Source: Rhodospirillaceae bacterium (lineage in GTDB: Bacteria > Pseudomonadota > Alphaproteobacteria > Rhodospirillales > Rhodospirillaceae). From it: 64,000 nt of DNA. A program made the translations under genes and the position numbers. How positions within the stretch are numbered: position 1 is the first letter of the stretch; every line of letters starts with the position of its first letter. Below, one piece after another: positions 36,262-46,530 of this stretch. The stretch lies in NCBI GenBank assembly GCA_028822445.1, contig JAPKDQ010000002.1, positions 372,001 through 436,000 on the forward strand. Direction: 5' to 3'. The notes below the pieces were generated by a model that was given only the letters and a program-made list of their open reading frames with translations, did not search any database and was not told where the DNA came from.

Positions 36262-36699
36262 CTACGGTCGCTCGTGTCCGGAGGCAACGCCGTTGGGGTG
36301 TTCGTTGAAAAATGGAACTAGTGGCAAGTCAGCTTCTGGCATTGGGTAGTCAGAGAGTTGATCTGGCATTACCCACGCCATTGCTTGATTTTCTTGCGGT
36401 GATATTTTTCCGGACCATTCTTTGCAAGTGTATATTGGCATTAGCAGGTGAAATGAATCGTAGGTATGAGACGCGAACGTGAGGGGTTGTAGAGCGGGTG
36501 GGTTGACCGAAATGCCCAACTCCTCACGCAACTCTCTGACCAATGCGTGCTCGGGTGTTTCCCCCTCTTCCAGTTTTCCGCCTGGAAACTCCCAAAGGCC
36601 AGCCATGGCTTTGCCTTCAGGCCGCTTTGTTAGCAAAATTGCGCCATCGTCTCTGATCAATCCAACGGCAACGACTGTGACGACTTTGATTGCTGACAT
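36262..36699 (-). CDS. mutT: Nudix hydrolase MutT (8-oxo-dGTP diphosphatase)
   Basis: A 145-residue Nudix protein starting at ATG 36699 (MSAIKVVTVVAVG), overlapping the argJ stop by one base. The Nudix box is intact as GGKLEEGETPEHALVRELRE with the next residues ELGI. WEFPGGKLE and the AWVMPDQLSDYPMPEAD end are typical of MutT. It removes oxidised GTP/dGTP from the nucleotide pool. A frame extension to 36756 overlaps argJ and was not used. argJ-mutT order is common in alphaproteobacteria. Confidence 0.94.
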   Translation of the reverse strand: MSAIKVVTVVAVGLIRDDGAILLTKRPEGKAMAGLWEFPGGKLEEGETPEHALVRELREELGISVNPPALQPLTFASHTYDSFHLLMPIYTCKEWSGKISPQENQAMAWVMPDQLSDYPMPEADLPLVPFFNEHPNGVASGHERP

Positions 36700-37931
36700 T
36701 AGGTGCGGTAATCTGCATTTATGTCGATATAGCCGTGGGTTAAGTCGCAGGTCCAAATGGTCGCCTGGCCAGTTCCTATTCCAACATCCACAGTCATCGT
36801 AATATCTCGACCACGCATGTGAGCCGTGACCGGGCCTTCGTCATAACCTGGAATTGGCTCTCCATTTTCTGTGATTTGGGTGCCGCCAATCGCGATCGCA
36901 AGCTTATCTCTGTCTGCTTTCTCTCCGGCCTTGCCAACCGCCATGACAATTCGGCCCCAATTCGCGTCTTCACCGGCGATGGCTGTTTTAACCAGCGGTG
37001 AGTTCCCGACTGAAAGCCCTATGCACCGCGCTGCATCGTCGCTTTCAGCGCCTAAAACTTGAATCTCGATAAATTTTTGCGCCCCTTCGCCATCTTTTAC
37101 GACCTGATGGGCTAGGTCGATAAGCAGGCCGTCTAAGGCGCGCCTAAAGCCTTCAATACGTTCTTCGCCAATGGAGTTTGCGCGTGAATGGCCGGCTTTC
37201 CCAGTAGCGAACATAAGTAGCGTGTCCGACGTCGACGTATCGCCATCGACCGTAATGGCGTTGAAGCTCTTATCTGCGCCACTCGCGATGAGGCTTTGTG
37301 TGACCTCTACAGAGAGAACGGCATCCGTCATCACATAGGCTAGCATCGTCGCCATGTCTGGCGCGATCATGCCAGACCCTTTTGCGATACCCACCAATGT
37401 CACGGTTACACCATCAATCTCAGCTGTTCGGACCGCACCTTTAGGATAGGTATCTGTCGTCATGATTGCTTTAGCTGCTTCTTCCCAGGCCGAACCAGAC
37501 AACTTTGAGGTTAAGCCCTCGATTCTATCTGTAATCCTGCCTTCCTGGAGGTATTCACCAATGGTGCCGGTTGAACACACGAATACATCGTTCTTGTCAC
37601 AACAGAGGGCTTCCGCAACTGTGTGTGCCGTCTTCTCAACGGCGTCACGGCCGCGTTTACCAGTAAAAACGTTGGCGTTTCCAGCGTTCACGACCAGGGC
37701 TCTAGCTTTGCCATTGGAGATGGCAGCCCTATTCCATTCGACGGGCGCTCCGGCAGTGACAGATTTGGTCATCACTCCGCCGACAACGGTACCCGGCGTA
37801 AATTCGGTCAGCATTAGATCTAGCCGCCCAGCGTATCGAACTCCTGCCTCACAAGAGGATAGTCTCACGCCCCTCACGGGCGGCAAGGCGGGGAAACGAG
37901 CGGGCGCAAAGGGGGAGGGCGGGTGTTCCAT
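36699..37931 (-). CDS. argJ: Bifunctional glutamate N-acetyltransferase / ornithine acetyltransferase
   Basis: A 410-residue ArgJ when started at ATG 37931 (MEHPPSPFAP), 12 codons into the frame. The self-cleavage site is MATMLAYVMTDA with nucleophile T195, splitting the protein into alpha and beta chains. KGSGMIAPDM, the NAITVDGDTSTSD loop and the GEDANWGRIVMAVGKAG segment are typical. It transfers acetyl groups from acetylornithine to glutamate in arginine synthesis. It is divergent from secA. Confidence 0.96.
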   Translation of the reverse strand: MEHPPSPFAPARFPALPPVRGVRLSSCEAGVRYAGRLDLMLTEFTPGTVVGGVMTKSVTAGAPVEWNRAAISNGKARALVVNAGNANVFTGKRGRDAVEKTAHTVAEALCCDKNDVFVCSTGTIGEYLQEGRITDRIEGLTSKLSGSAWEEAAKAIMTTDTYPKGAVRTAEIDGVTVTLVGIAKGSGMIAPDMATMLAYVMTDAVLSVEVTQSLIASGADKSFNAITVDGDTSTSDTLLMFATGKAGHSRANSIGEERIEGFRRALDGLLIDLAHQVVKDGEGAQKFIEIQVLGAESDDAARCIGLSVGNSPLVKTAIAGEDANWGRIVMAVGKAGEKADRDKLAIAIGGTQITENGEPIPGYDEGPVTAHMRGRDITMTVDVGIGTGQATIWTCDLTHGYIDINADYRT

Positions 37932-38049
37932 GGCTCTCAATCCTGAATGTTGGCCGATTCTTCGCATAGTCGGGCGTTCGGGTCCAGTTTCTCATCTTAC
38001 GCGAAAGGCCTAAAACCCTAGAAAACCGTCAGATTCGGCTTCGCTATCG

Positions 38050-38078
38050 TTGACACGCGGCGGTCAGGTTCCTATGTC
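38050..38078 (+). promoter_or_regulatory. Candidate sigma-70 promoter of secA
   Basis: A perfect TTGACA (38050-38055) and TATGTC (38073-38078) are separated by 17 bases and lie about 57 bases before the secA start, in the argJ-secA divergent region. Confidence 0.6.
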
Positions 38079-38134
38079 TTCGCAGTCACACCTGCTTCCG
38101 GTGCGCTTTATTTTAACTCCACTCTGAGGTGCCC

Positions 38135-40870
38135 ATGTTCGGCGCAATTTCTAAACGCCTATTTGGGACCGCATACGACCGTTTCATTAAGCAGATGAGG
38201 CCAGTCGTCGATGCCGTCAACGCTCTTGAGCCCAAGCTCGAGCAACTGGATGACGACGCTCTTCGTGCGCGCACGGGTTGGCTAAAGTCTCGCCTCAAGG
38301 GTGGGGAAACTCTCGATGACATCCTTGTTGATGCATACGCGACCGTTCGTGAAGCCGCTAAGCGCACTTTAGGTCAGCGCCATTTTGATGTTCAGATCAT
38401 GGGTGGCGTCGTTCTTCATAATGGCAAGATCTCGGAAATGGGAACTGGAGAAGGCAAGACCCTCGTCGGGACTTTGCCCGTCTACTTAAATGCTCTAGAA
38501 GAGAAGGGCGTGCATGTCGTTACTGTAAACGATTATCTCGCCAGTCGTGATGCTGAGTGGATGGGACAAATATACCGTTTCCTTGGCCTGACGGTCGGAT
38601 GCGTTCAAAGCTTAATGGAAGATGACGCGCGCCGGGCTGCATACGCCTGTGACGTAACGTATGGAACCAATAACGAATACGGCTTTGACTACCTGCGCGA
38701 TAATATGAAATTCACGATTGCCGATATGGTGCAGCGCGCATTTTCTTACGCGATTGTTGATGAGGTAGACTCAATACTCATCGATGAATCCCGAACGCCT
38801 TTGATTATCTCTGGGCCGTCAGAAGATAAAACAGACCTTTACGGAAAAGTTGACGTAATTATTCCCCTTCTGGTCGAAGATGATTACGAAAAAGAGGAAA
38901 AGACGCGTTCTGTTTCCCTAACTGAAGAAGGTGGGGAACACGCCGAGAACCTTCTACGCGAGCATGGCATTCTAGGCGAGGGTAACATGTATGACATTCA
39001 GAACATCTCGCTCATTCATCATGTCAACCAAGGCCTGCGCGCCCACCACCTCTTTCAGAAAGATGTCCATTATCTCGTGCGTGATGATCGCGTGCATCTG
39101 ATCGACGAATTTACGGGCCGTGCGCTGGAGGGGCGGAGGTTGTCGGACGGTTTGCATCAAGCGATAGAAGCGAGAGAAGGTGTTACGGTTCAAAACGAAA
39201 ACCAAACCCTGGCATCTATTACCTATCAGAACTATTTCCGCATGTACCCCAAACTCTCTGGCATGACCGGCACGGCTATGACCGAGGCGGAGGAATTCGG
39301 ATCGATTTATGGGCTCGAAGTCGTAGAAATCCCGCCGAATGTTCCACAAGCCCGCATTGATGCGGATGATGAGGTGTATCGGACGGAAGAAGAGAAGAAC
39401 GAGGCGATCATTGAATTGATTGAAGACTGTCATGCGCGCCAACAACCCGTGCTGGTCGGCACGGTCTCAATCGAGAAGTCTGAACAGCTTGCCGGGCTTC
39501 TGAAGAAAAAGAAGAAGGTAAAAGCGGAAGTTCTCAACGCCAAACAACATGAGCGTGAGGCTTACATTATTGCCCAAGCTGGCGTGCCTGGTGCGGTAAC
39601 CATCGCGACTAATATGGCCGGCCGCGGCACTGATATTCAGCTGGGTGGAAACCCTGACTTCATGATTGAAGAGAAGGAGCGTGAGCAAGGCAAGCCGCTG
39701 ACTGATGAGCAGCGCCAAACACTTCTCGATGAAATTGAAGTCAAGAAGAAGATTGCGTTGGAGGCCGGAGGCCTTTGTGTTCTTGGGACTGAGCGACATG
39801 AGAGCCGCCGCATCGATAATCAGTTGCGTGGCCGGTCAGGCCGTCAAGGTGACCCGGGTTCGTCCAGTTTCTTCTTGTCGTTGCAAGACGACCTTATGCG
39901 TATTTTTGGTTCGGAGCGCATGGATAGCATGCTGCAGCGCCTCGGTCTTGAGCGCGGAGAAGCCATCATCCATCCTTGGATCAATAAGGCGATTGAGAAA
40001 GCGCAGCAAAAAGTTGAAGCGCGCAACTTCGATATCCGCAAAAACTTGTTGCAATACGATGATGTAATGAATGACCAGCGCAAGGCGATTTTTGATCAGC
40101 GCAAAGAAGTTATGTCAGCAGAAGACGTTTCAGACTTTGTGACTGACATGCGCCATGAAGTCATCGAAGACCTTGTCGCTCGCGCAATGCCAGATCGCGT
40201 AATGGCAGGGCAGTGGGACATTGCCCTCCTGCATGAAGAAAGCTTACGCCTCCTAGCCCTCGACCTACCGTATAAAGAATGGGCAGCGGAAGAAGGTATT
40301 GCCGAAGAAGAAGTTCGCGACAGAATGATCGAGGCCTCTAATCGTAAAATGGCAGAGAAAAGCGTCAATGTCGGAATAGACGTGATGCGTCGCGTCGAGA
40401 AAAGTTTGATGCTTCAGATGATAGATGCGGGGTGGCGGGACCACCTTCAACAATTAGATTATTTACGGGCTTCAATTAATCTTCGCGCTTACGCTCAGAA
40501 ACAGCCGCTTTTGGAGTACCAGAAAGAATCGTTCTCGATGTTTCAGCAGATGCTTGAAGGTCTGCGGGAACGTGTCACGGAGATTCTTTCCCGGGTCGAT
40601 ATTCAGGTCGAACCGACACGAGAACAGCTTGGCCCACTGGGACGCCAGAAAGGAGTTTCTCCAGAACAGGCACAGGCTCGAAGGGCCCGTATCGAAGAGA
40701 TTGGTCAGCAGCGAGCCATGCCCCGTGTAAGCGCCGGTTCCCGGGATACAAATGACCCATCAAGCTGGGGTAAGGTTTCGCGAAACGAGTCGTGCCCGTG
40801 TGGTTCAGGCAAAAAGTACAAGCATTGTCACGGGGTTGTTGGATCTCGGGGCGAAACCGAGAAAGTTTAA
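38135..40870 (+). CDS. secA: Preprotein translocase ATPase SecA
   Basis: A 911-residue SecA started at ATG 38135 ([11 protein letters not shown]); GTG 38129 would add two residues and overlaps the ribosome-binding site TGAGG. Walker A is [16 protein letters not shown], with [15 protein letters not shown], the [10 protein letters not shown] motif and the [12 protein letters not shown] segment. The C-terminus carries the zinc/SecB-binding motif [14 protein letters not shown]. It drives export through SecYEG. No truncation is seen. Confidence 0.99.
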   Translation: MFGAISKRLFGTAYDRFIKQMRPVVDAVNALEPKLEQLDDDALRARTGWLKSRLKGGETLDDILVDAYATVREAAKRTLGQRHFDVQIMGGVVLHNGKISEMGTGEGKTLVGTLPVYLNALEEKGVHVVTVNDYLASRDAEWMGQIYRFLGLTVGCVQSLMEDDARRAAYACDVTYGTNNEYGFDYLRDNMKFTIADMVQRAFSYAIVDEVDSILIDESRTPLIISGPSEDKTDLYGKVDVIIPLLVEDDYEKEEKTRSVSLTEEGGEHAENLLREHGILGEGNMYDIQNISLIHHVNQGLRAHHLFQKDVHYLVRDDRVHLIDEFTGRALEGRRLSDGLHQAIEAREGVTVQNENQTLASITYQNYFRMYPKLSGMTGTAMTEAEEFGSIYGLEVVEIPPNVPQARIDADDEVYRTEEEKNEAIIELIEDCHARQQPVLVGTVSIEKSEQLAGLLKKKKKVKAEVLNAKQHEREAYIIAQAGVPGAVTIATNMAGRGTDIQLGGNPDFMIEEKEREQGKPLTDEQRQTLLDEIEVKKKIALEAGGLCVLGTERHESRRIDNQLRGRSGRQGDPGSSSFFLSLQDDLMRIFGSERMDSMLQRLGLERGEAIIHPWINKAIEKAQQKVEARNFDIRKNLLQYDDVMNDQRKAIFDQRKEVMSAEDVSDFVTDMRHEVIEDLVARAMPDRVMAGQWDIALLHEESLRLLALDLPYKEWAAEEGIAEEEVRDRMIEASNRKMAEKSVNVGIDVMRRVEKSLMLQMIDAGWRDHLQQLDYLRASINLRAYAQKQPLLEYQKESFSMFQQMLEGLRERVTEILSRVDIQVEPTREQLGPLGRQKGVSPEQAQARRARIEEIGQQRAMPRVSAGSRDTNDPSSWGKVSRNESCPCGSGKKYKHCHGVVGSRGETEKV

Positions 40871-41082
40871 AACCGAATTCGGGATTGAGGCGGTTTTGAC
40901 CGGAATGGAGAGGCCCTTTAGCTTAACGTAACGATCGAGCGCTGATTTGTGCGTTTATAGCGTTTACGGGAGTTAACGGATGGCGATTAGAAAGGGGCCG
41001 GAAGAAACCAGTGTCGGGCTGAATCTAAAATGGTTGCTGGCGTCGTGCTACATCACACCGCAAAACCAGACTCGGCCTTACC

Positions 41083-42033
41083 TTACGGGAACCCCAGCAG
41101 ACCCTTTGCAAAGTCCCCAGCTGTAAACGGTCGAAGGTCGTCTACTCCTTCACCAACGCCTAGGTAATGAACGGGTAAGCCGAATCTTTCGGCTAGAGCG
41201 ACGACAACGCCGCCTTTTGCGGTGCCGTCGACTTTAGTCAGCACCAATCCCGTGACCCCAGCGATGCCACTAAATGCTTCGACTTGTGAATGTGCATTCT
41301 GACCAACTGTCGCGTCTAGAACCAAAAGCACAGAATGGGGCGCCGTTTCATCTTTTTTCTTAATAACGCGGACAATTTTTGCCAGCTCAGCCATCAGGTT
41401 GCCTTTGTTTTGTAAACGCCCTGCAGTATCAATCAGTAGAACATCGTCTGACCGTGCCGCAGACTCATTCAGCGCATCAAAAGCCAAGCTTGCAGCATCG
41501 GCCCCGGTCTCGCGGAAAATAACGGGCGCGCCTGTGCGCTGCCCCCAAACTTGCAGTTGTTCAACTGCTGCGGCGCGGAAGGTGTCTCCAGCCGCCAGCG
41601 TCACGGCCCTTCCATCGTCACAAAATTGTTTTGTCAGCTTACCAATGGTTGTCGTTTTTCCAGACCCGTTTACCCCAACGACAAGAATAACAAATGGTTT
41701 TTTGGTCGGGTCGATCACGAGGGGTAGGGCGACGGGGGCCAGCGACGTTGCAATATCTTCCGCAAAAGCAGCGCGCACCTCGTCGCCAGTCACGTCTTTA
41801 CCAAACCGGGTCTTTGCTAGGTTAGTTGTCAGGCGTGCCGCCACGGCAGCGCCAAGGTCGGCCGTGATTAGGAGCTCTTCCAGACCTTCTAGTGCAGCTT
41901 CATCGAGCTTGCGTTTTGTGAACAAGTCGCCGATGCCGCCGGCTATCTTGGCAGACGACTTACGCAGGCCTGCCGTGAGGCGGCCTAGCCAGCCCTTTTT
42001 TTCCGATGGGTCATAAATCGATGGGTTAGTCAC
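41083..42033 (-). CDS. ftsY: Signal recognition particle receptor FtsY
   Basis: A 316-residue FtsY with the NG domain only and a short basic N-terminus rather than the acidic A domain of E. coli. GTPase motifs are GVNGSGKTTTIGKL (P loop), DTAGRLQNKGNLM, TKVDGTAKGG and the LGVGEGVDDLRPF closing segment. The start is GTG 42033. It receives SRP-ribosome complexes at the membrane and acts with Ffh encoded downstream at 44612. It is three bases after mtaB. Confidence 0.97.
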   Translation of the reverse strand: MTNPSIYDPSEKKGWLGRLTAGLRKSSAKIAGGIGDLFTKRKLDEAALEGLEELLITADLGAAVAARLTTNLAKTRFGKDVTGDEVRAAFAEDIATSLAPVALPLVIDPTKKPFVILVVGVNGSGKTTTIGKLTKQFCDDGRAVTLAAGDTFRAAAVEQLQVWGQRTGAPVIFRETGADAASLAFDALNESAARSDDVLLIDTAGRLQNKGNLMAELAKIVRVIKKKDETAPHSVLLVLDATVGQNAHSQVEAFSGIAGVTGLVLTKVDGTAKGGVVVALAERFGLPVHYLGVGEGVDDLRPFTAGDFAKGLLGFP

Positions 42034-42036
42034 GCG

Positions 42037-43308
42037 TCAGGCTGCGACCAATTGGCCGTCCTGAACGGCCTCGATTGTCACGTCAATGAGCGCGCCTGGC
42101 TGAAGGTCTGCCCCGACTTTGACGGGAACAAAATGCTCGCTGTTGCCGAGGCCATTATCTTCCATCAATACCGATGCTCTGCTGCCTACGCGGCTTTCCA
42201 GAAATACACCCATTGCACTCTTGCCGGCGGCTCGCAGCTCTGCGGCACGCTGTTTGATAACAGCTTTCTCCACTTGGGGCATGAGAGCGGCAGGCGTTCC
42301 GACTCGAATAGAGTATGGAAAGATGTGCAGGTGGGTCAGCCCAGCATCTGCCAAGAGGTTCAGGGTGTTCTTAAATTGTGCATCTGTCTCGGTTGGGAAC
42401 CCGGCAATAATATCTGCACCAAACACGGTGTCTGGTCGTGCTGATCGGATACGGTCGCAAAAGGATATAATATCCTGGCGTAGGTGCCGTCTTTTCATGC
42501 GTTTGAGAATGAGGTCATCCCCCGCCTGCGCGGAAATATGGAAATGGGGCAATAGGCGCGGTTCATTGGCAATAACATGGAACAAGTCTTCGTCTGCCTC
42601 AGCTGGGTCTAGTGAAGAGAGCCGCAGCCTGGGCAGGTCGGGGACGGCCGCTAACAGGCGCCGTGCCAATTGCCCAAGTGTCGGCGTGCCCGGAAGGTCT
42701 GATCCATAACCAGTGATATCTACGCCGGTCAAAACGATTTCTTTGTGGCCGTTGGCGACGAGTTCGCGGACCTCTTTAAACAACCGTCCCATTGGAACGC
42801 TCCGATTGTTGCCGCGCGCAAACGGAATGATGCAGAACGTGCATCGATGGTCGCAGCCCTGTTGTATTTGAACAAAAGCGCGGGTTCTTCCGTTAAACCC
42901 TTCGACCATATGTGAGGCTGTTTCCCGCACGGTCATAATATCGCTGATCAGAATGGGCTGATTGTTGTCTGCCGCAAAGCTCTCAGCTTTCATCTTGTCT
43001 TCGTTGCCGATCACACGGTCAATTTCGGGCATGTCTGCGTAGGCCTGTGGGTTCAGCTGAACAGCACACCCTGTCGCAATAATTTCTGCGTCTGGATTAT
43101 TTCGCCGCAAACGACGGAGTGACTGTCGTCCTTGCCGCTCAGCTTCCTGGGTCACGGCGCAGGTGTTGACGATGATTGTGTTGTTTCGACCTGCCGCTAT
43201 CGCATGTTCCTGTATCACTGCCGATTCGTAGGTGTTTAGCCTACAACCGAAGCTAACGACTTTTGGCCGGGCAGTTTTATCCACGGCGTTATTTCTTAAG
43301 CTGGTCAT
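42037..43308 (-). CDS. mtaB: tRNA (t6A37) methylthiotransferase MtaB
   Basis: A 423-residue radical SAM methylthiotransferase. The N-terminal UPF0004 domain supplies three cysteines (C22 in SFGCRLN, C50 in NTCAVT, C81 in ATGCAVQ); the radical SAM cluster is C152, C156 and C159 in GCDHRCTFCII. The C-terminal TRAM-like part is present. It adds methylthio groups to t6A at tRNA position 37 (ANN-reading tRNAs). The MtaB call over MiaB rests on the FGCRLN start and context with dapF and ftsY. Its start overlaps the dapF stop (ATGA). Confidence 0.92.
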   Translation of the reverse strand: MTSLRNNAVDKTARPKVVSFGCRLNTYESAVIQEHAIAAGRNNTIIVNTCAVTQEAERQGRQSLRRLRRNNPDAEIIATGCAVQLNPQAYADMPEIDRVIGNEDKMKAESFAADNNQPILISDIMTVRETASHMVEGFNGRTRAFVQIQQGCDHRCTFCIIPFARGNNRSVPMGRLFKEVRELVANGHKEIVLTGVDITGYGSDLPGTPTLGQLARRLLAAVPDLPRLRLSSLDPAEADEDLFHVIANEPRLLPHFHISAQAGDDLILKRMKRRHLRQDIISFCDRIRSARPDTVFGADIIAGFPTETDAQFKNTLNLLADAGLTHLHIFPYSIRVGTPAALMPQVEKAVIKQRAAELRAAGKSAMGVFLESRVGSRASVLMEDNGLGNSEHFVPVKVGADLQPGALIDVTIEAVQDGQLVAA

Positions 43309-44153
43309 CCGAGAAGGTCTCGGTCGAGTAAGCCCGAGAATGTTTCTGCAACGGGGCCCGTCATAATCACATGCCCGTCATCGCGCCATAAAACGTGAAG
43401 GTCGCCGCCATCCAGTGTGACGCGTACCGCGCGATCTGTCAGGTCGCGGCGGGCTGCTGCAACACCAACAGCACAAGCGCCGGTGCCGCAAGCTTGCGTA
43501 ACGCCAACGCCGCGCTCCCATACCCGCATGCGGACATGACTGCGGTCGATGACCTCCACAATCTCTACGTTTGTGCGCTTGGGAAACAATGCGTGTGTTT
43601 CAACTATTGGGCCGAGATCCGTTAGGTCGACACTATCGACACTATCGACGAAGAACACCACATGTGGATTTCCCATGCTGATCGCGACGGGATTCGAAAG
43701 CGCGCCAACAACAAGGTTGATGTGATTGGTGTCTTCTTCCATAGCGAGAGGAATGTCCTGCCAATCCAATTGGGCTGGACCCATGTCGACTGACACTAAG
43801 CCCCCATCGGCGCGTCGTGCAGTTATTGGGCCTGACAGTGTTTCAATGATGACCGACGCCTTATTGAGGTCATCCATTACGACGGCGGAAACGCACCGCG
43901 CACCGTTTCCACAGGAAGAGACAATACCACCGTCGGCATTGCGCACAGTCATGAAGGCATCGCCACCAGATTGTGCCGGTTCAATGATGAGTAGTTGGTC
44001 AAACCCGATGCCCGTATGCCTATCTGAGATGGCGCGAACCTGGGACTCACTTAATTCCAGTGGCCGGACGCGTGCGTCCAGCACGACAAAGTCGTTGCCG
44101 AGGCCATGCATTTTGCGGAAGGGTAAGCCCTCTATGTTCGATCCGGTTGTCAT
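43305..44153 (-). CDS. dapF: Diaminopimelate epimerase
   Basis: A 282-residue DapF when started at ATG 44153 (MTTGSNIEGL); a TTG start at 44183 is possible. The two catalytic cysteines are C81 in SSCGNGARCV and C222 in ACGTGACAV. MHGLGNDFVVLDAR and the GNPHVVFFVD segment are also typical. It interconverts LL- and meso-diaminopimelate for lysine and peptidoglycan. A short 9-base tandem repeat encodes the doubled VDSVDS near residues 170-175. First gene of the dapF-mtaB-ftsY run. Confidence 0.95.
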   Translation of the reverse strand: MTTGSNIEGLPFRKMHGLGNDFVVLDARVRPLELSESQVRAISDRHTGIGFDQLLIIEPAQSGGDAFMTVRNADGGIVSSCGNGARCVSAVVMDDLNKASVIIETLSGPITARRADGGLVSVDMGPAQLDWQDIPLAMEEDTNHINLVVGALSNPVAISMGNPHVVFFVDSVDSVDLTDLGPIVETHALFPKRTNVEIVEVIDRSHVRMRVWERGVGVTQACGTGACAVGVAAARRDLTDRAVRVTLDGGDLHVLWRDDGHVIMTGPVAETFSGLLDRDLLG

Positions 44154-44611
44154 GAGCGGGTTATATGGCTCACCTGGGGCCAAAGTCCAGCAAACCGCAT
44201 TTAATCCCTATTTTGTCGTTAAATCGGAGCTTTTTATAGCTCAATGGAGAAAATTGCCGAAATTCTAGTTGGTGTTTCTTTCCATCGTGCATCCTAGGCC
44301 CCCTACTTTTTTTGACTATAACCAAAAAAACGTTGGTTTTCTGGTCTTTTATGGGCACTAGGACCAACAAGAACCCCCAAATGTGCAAAGGGTCACATAT
44401 GAGCGCCTTTAACTAGAATTGGCACTTTTCCTTGACTCAGAGGGCCTAAGTCCGTAAATCCCGCCCGTCTAGTCACGATAGGCTAGGCATCGAATTCATT
44501 ATTCTTCGGGCATCCTACTCTTGAGGGGGTCCGCCAGTCCGCGAGGGTTCGCGCACTGGCGCATTACTCGTTTGGGCAAAGGGATCCCGCTAAAGGGACG
44601 CTTCGTACGGC
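44154..44611. other. Divergent region between dapF and ffh
   Basis: No gene. It holds an AT-rich inverted repeat (AACCAA and TTGGTT arms around 44320-44340), a weak sigma-70-like pair TTGACT (44432-44437) and TAAATC (44455-44460) 17 bases apart, and a long GC-rich hairpin in the ffh leader (44533-44560). Confidence 0.5.
44533..44560 (+). repeat. Leader hairpin before ffh
   Basis: GCCAGT (44533-44538) pairs with ACTGGC (44555-44560); inside, CGCGA pairs with TCGCG around a GGGT loop, with one C-C mismatch. It is about 50 bases before the ffh start and not followed by a T-run, so a terminator is unlikely. Confidence 0.6.
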
Positions 44612-46018
44612 ATGTTTGACGGTCTGTCACAACGCCTTGGCTCGGTCTTCGATGCCCTCACCAAACGAGGGTCGTTGAAAGAAGATGACGTGCGCGCTGC
44701 TATGCGCGAAGTCCGCATTGCGCTGCTTGAAGCTGACGTCGCACTCTCGGTTGTTAAAGACTTTATTGAAAAGGCTACGGAGAAAGCGATTGGTGAACAA
44801 GTTACCCGATCGGTTACGCCTGGGCAGATGGTTATCAAGATCGTGCATGATTGCATGGTCGATATGCTCACGGGTGACGATGAAGCTGACGCTCAACTTA
44901 ATCTAAGGTCTACGCCACCGGTTCCGTTCCTCATGGTTGGTCTTCAAGGTTCCGGCAAGACCACAACCACCGCTAAGATCGCCCGCCACTTACAGACCAA
45001 AGAAAAGAAGCGCGTGTTGATGGCGTCATTGGACGTGTACCGTCCCGCTGCTATGGAACAGCTCGCAGCCCTAGGGCAGCAAGCTAACGTAATCACGCTA
45101 CCTATTGTTGTTGGTCAGAAGCCAGTAGATATCGCTAAGCGCGCCATGGACGAAGGCCGCAAGGGCGGGTTCGATGTCGTTGTTCTTGATACTGCCGGCC
45201 GGACCACCATCGATCAGGTGTTGATGGATGAAGTTACGCAAATCCGTGATGCAGTCTCTCCGGTTGAGACTTTACTTGTTGCAGACGCAATGACCGGCCA
45301 AGACGCTGTCGCCACGGCAACTGCGTTCCAAGAGAAAGTCGGCATCACAGGGATTGCCCTAACGCGCGTTGATGGTGATTCTCGCGGTGGTGCTGCGCTC
45401 TCTATGCGTGCGGTGACTGGCGTACCTATTAAAGTCATGGGTGTTGGTGAAAAAACTGATGCCATGGAAGGCTTCCACGCGGATCGTATTGCCGGCCGTA
45501 TTCTTGGCATGGGCGACGTTGTTAGCCTAGTTGAGAAGGCGGCTGAAACTGTTGATGAGGAAGAGGCGGAGCGTCTTGCCAAGCGCATGATGCAAGGTCA
45601 ATTCGATCTCAACGATCTTTTGTCGCAGCTGCGCCAGCTTCAGAAGATGGGTGATATGAAAGGCCTACTCGGCATGCTTCCTGGCATGGGAAAGATGGCC
45701 AAGCAGATCAAAGACGCTGAAGTTAACCCTAAGGCGATCAAGCGCCAAGAAGGCATATTGTTGTCGATGACGCCGGGTGAACGCCGTCAGCCTGCGCTGA
45801 TTAAAGCATCCCGCAAAAAGCGCATTGCCGCTGGGTCGGGCATGTCGGTGCAAGACGTCAACCGTTTGCTGAAACAACACCAGCAAATGGGGACGGTTAT
45901 GAAACAAATGAAGAAGAAGGGTCTCGCAGGAATGTTCTCTGGCGGTATGCCAGGGGCAGGTCTTGGCGGGGGCCTCCCTGGGGGAATGCCGCAAGGCATT
46001 CCGTTCCGGGGGAGATAA
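44612..46018 (+). CDS. ffh: Signal recognition particle protein Ffh
   Basis: A 468-residue Ffh. The NG domain has GLQGSGKTTTTAKIA, DTAGRTTIDQ and TRVDGDSRGGAALS; the methionine-rich M domain covers about residues 310-450 (LLSQLRQLQKMGDMKGLLGM, PGMGKMAKQIK, GMSVQDVNRLLKQ), ending in a Gly/Pro/Met tail. It binds signal sequences and SRP RNA and docks on FtsY. It leads the ffh-rpsP-rimM-trmD-rplS group. Confidence 0.98.
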   Translation: MFDGLSQRLGSVFDALTKRGSLKEDDVRAAMREVRIALLEADVALSVVKDFIEKATEKAIGEQVTRSVTPGQMVIKIVHDCMVDMLTGDDEADAQLNLRSTPPVPFLMVGLQGSGKTTTTAKIARHLQTKEKKRVLMASLDVYRPAAMEQLAALGQQANVITLPIVVGQKPVDIAKRAMDEGRKGGFDVVVLDTAGRTTIDQVLMDEVTQIRDAVSPVETLLVADAMTGQDAVATATAFQEKVGITGIALTRVDGDSRGGAALSMRAVTGVPIKVMGVGEKTDAMEGFHADRIAGRILGMGDVVSLVEKAAETVDEEEAERLAKRMMQGQFDLNDLLSQLRQLQKMGDMKGLLGMLPGMGKMAKQIKDAEVNPKAIKRQEGILLSMTPGERRQPALIKASRKKRIAAGSGMSVQDVNRLLKQHQQMGTVMKQMKKKGLAGMFSGGMPGAGLGGGLPGGMPQGIPFRGR

Positions 46019-46075
46019 CAGAACCTGAAACAGAAACACTTTAAATAAACGTCGAACAATTAAGGAGTAAGACGC

Positions 46076-46513
46076 ATGAGTCTTCGTATTCGTTTATCCC
46101 GCGGTGGCGCAAAGAAGCGCCCGTATTACCGGATCGTTGTGGCCGATAGCCGATCTCCCCGTGATGGCCGTTTCATCGAAAAGCTCGGAGCTTACAATCC
46201 GGTGCTTCCCAGTGATCACGCTGACCGCGTTATCTTGAAAGAAGAGCGCATTCGTCATTGGTTGGGTCTTGGCGCGCTTCCGAGTGACCGTGTTCATCGC
46301 TTCCTAGCGAAGGCCGGTATTCTTGAAGCGGCTGCGATTCCTGAGCAGACCAAGCAAGATAAGCCACGGGCAAAAGCGCAAGAGCGCCTTCGCGAAGCTG
46401 AAGAAGCAGCTAAGGCTGCTGCAGAATCTGCCGCTGCTGAAGTCGCTGCGCCAGCACTAGCTGAAGAAGCCCCTGCTGAGGTAGCCGCGGAAGAGGAAAA
46501 AGCCGAGGCCTAG
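46076..46513 (+). CDS. rpsP: 30S ribosomal protein S16
   Basis: A 145-residue S16. The first 80 residues are the conserved domain ([49 protein letters not shown]); the rest is an Ala/Glu-rich tail ([19 protein letters not shown]), which many alphaproteobacteria have. AAGGAG precedes ATG 46076. Its stop is 17 bases before, or overlaps, the rimM start. Confidence 0.98.
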   Translation: MSLRIRLSRGGAKKRPYYRIVVADSRSPRDGRFIEKLGAYNPVLPSDHADRVILKEERIRHWLGLGALPSDRVHRFLAKAGILEAAAIPEQTKQDKPRAKAQERLREAEEAAKAAAESAAAEVAAPALAEEAPAEVAAEEEKAEA

Positions 46514-46530
46514 TGGCCGGGCTGCACGCA

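Noticed and set aside
40980-41126. 48-codon plus-strand frame between secA and ftsY
   Set aside because: It runs into the ftsY 3' end and has no family; the Gly/Pro/Gln-rich end looks like chance.
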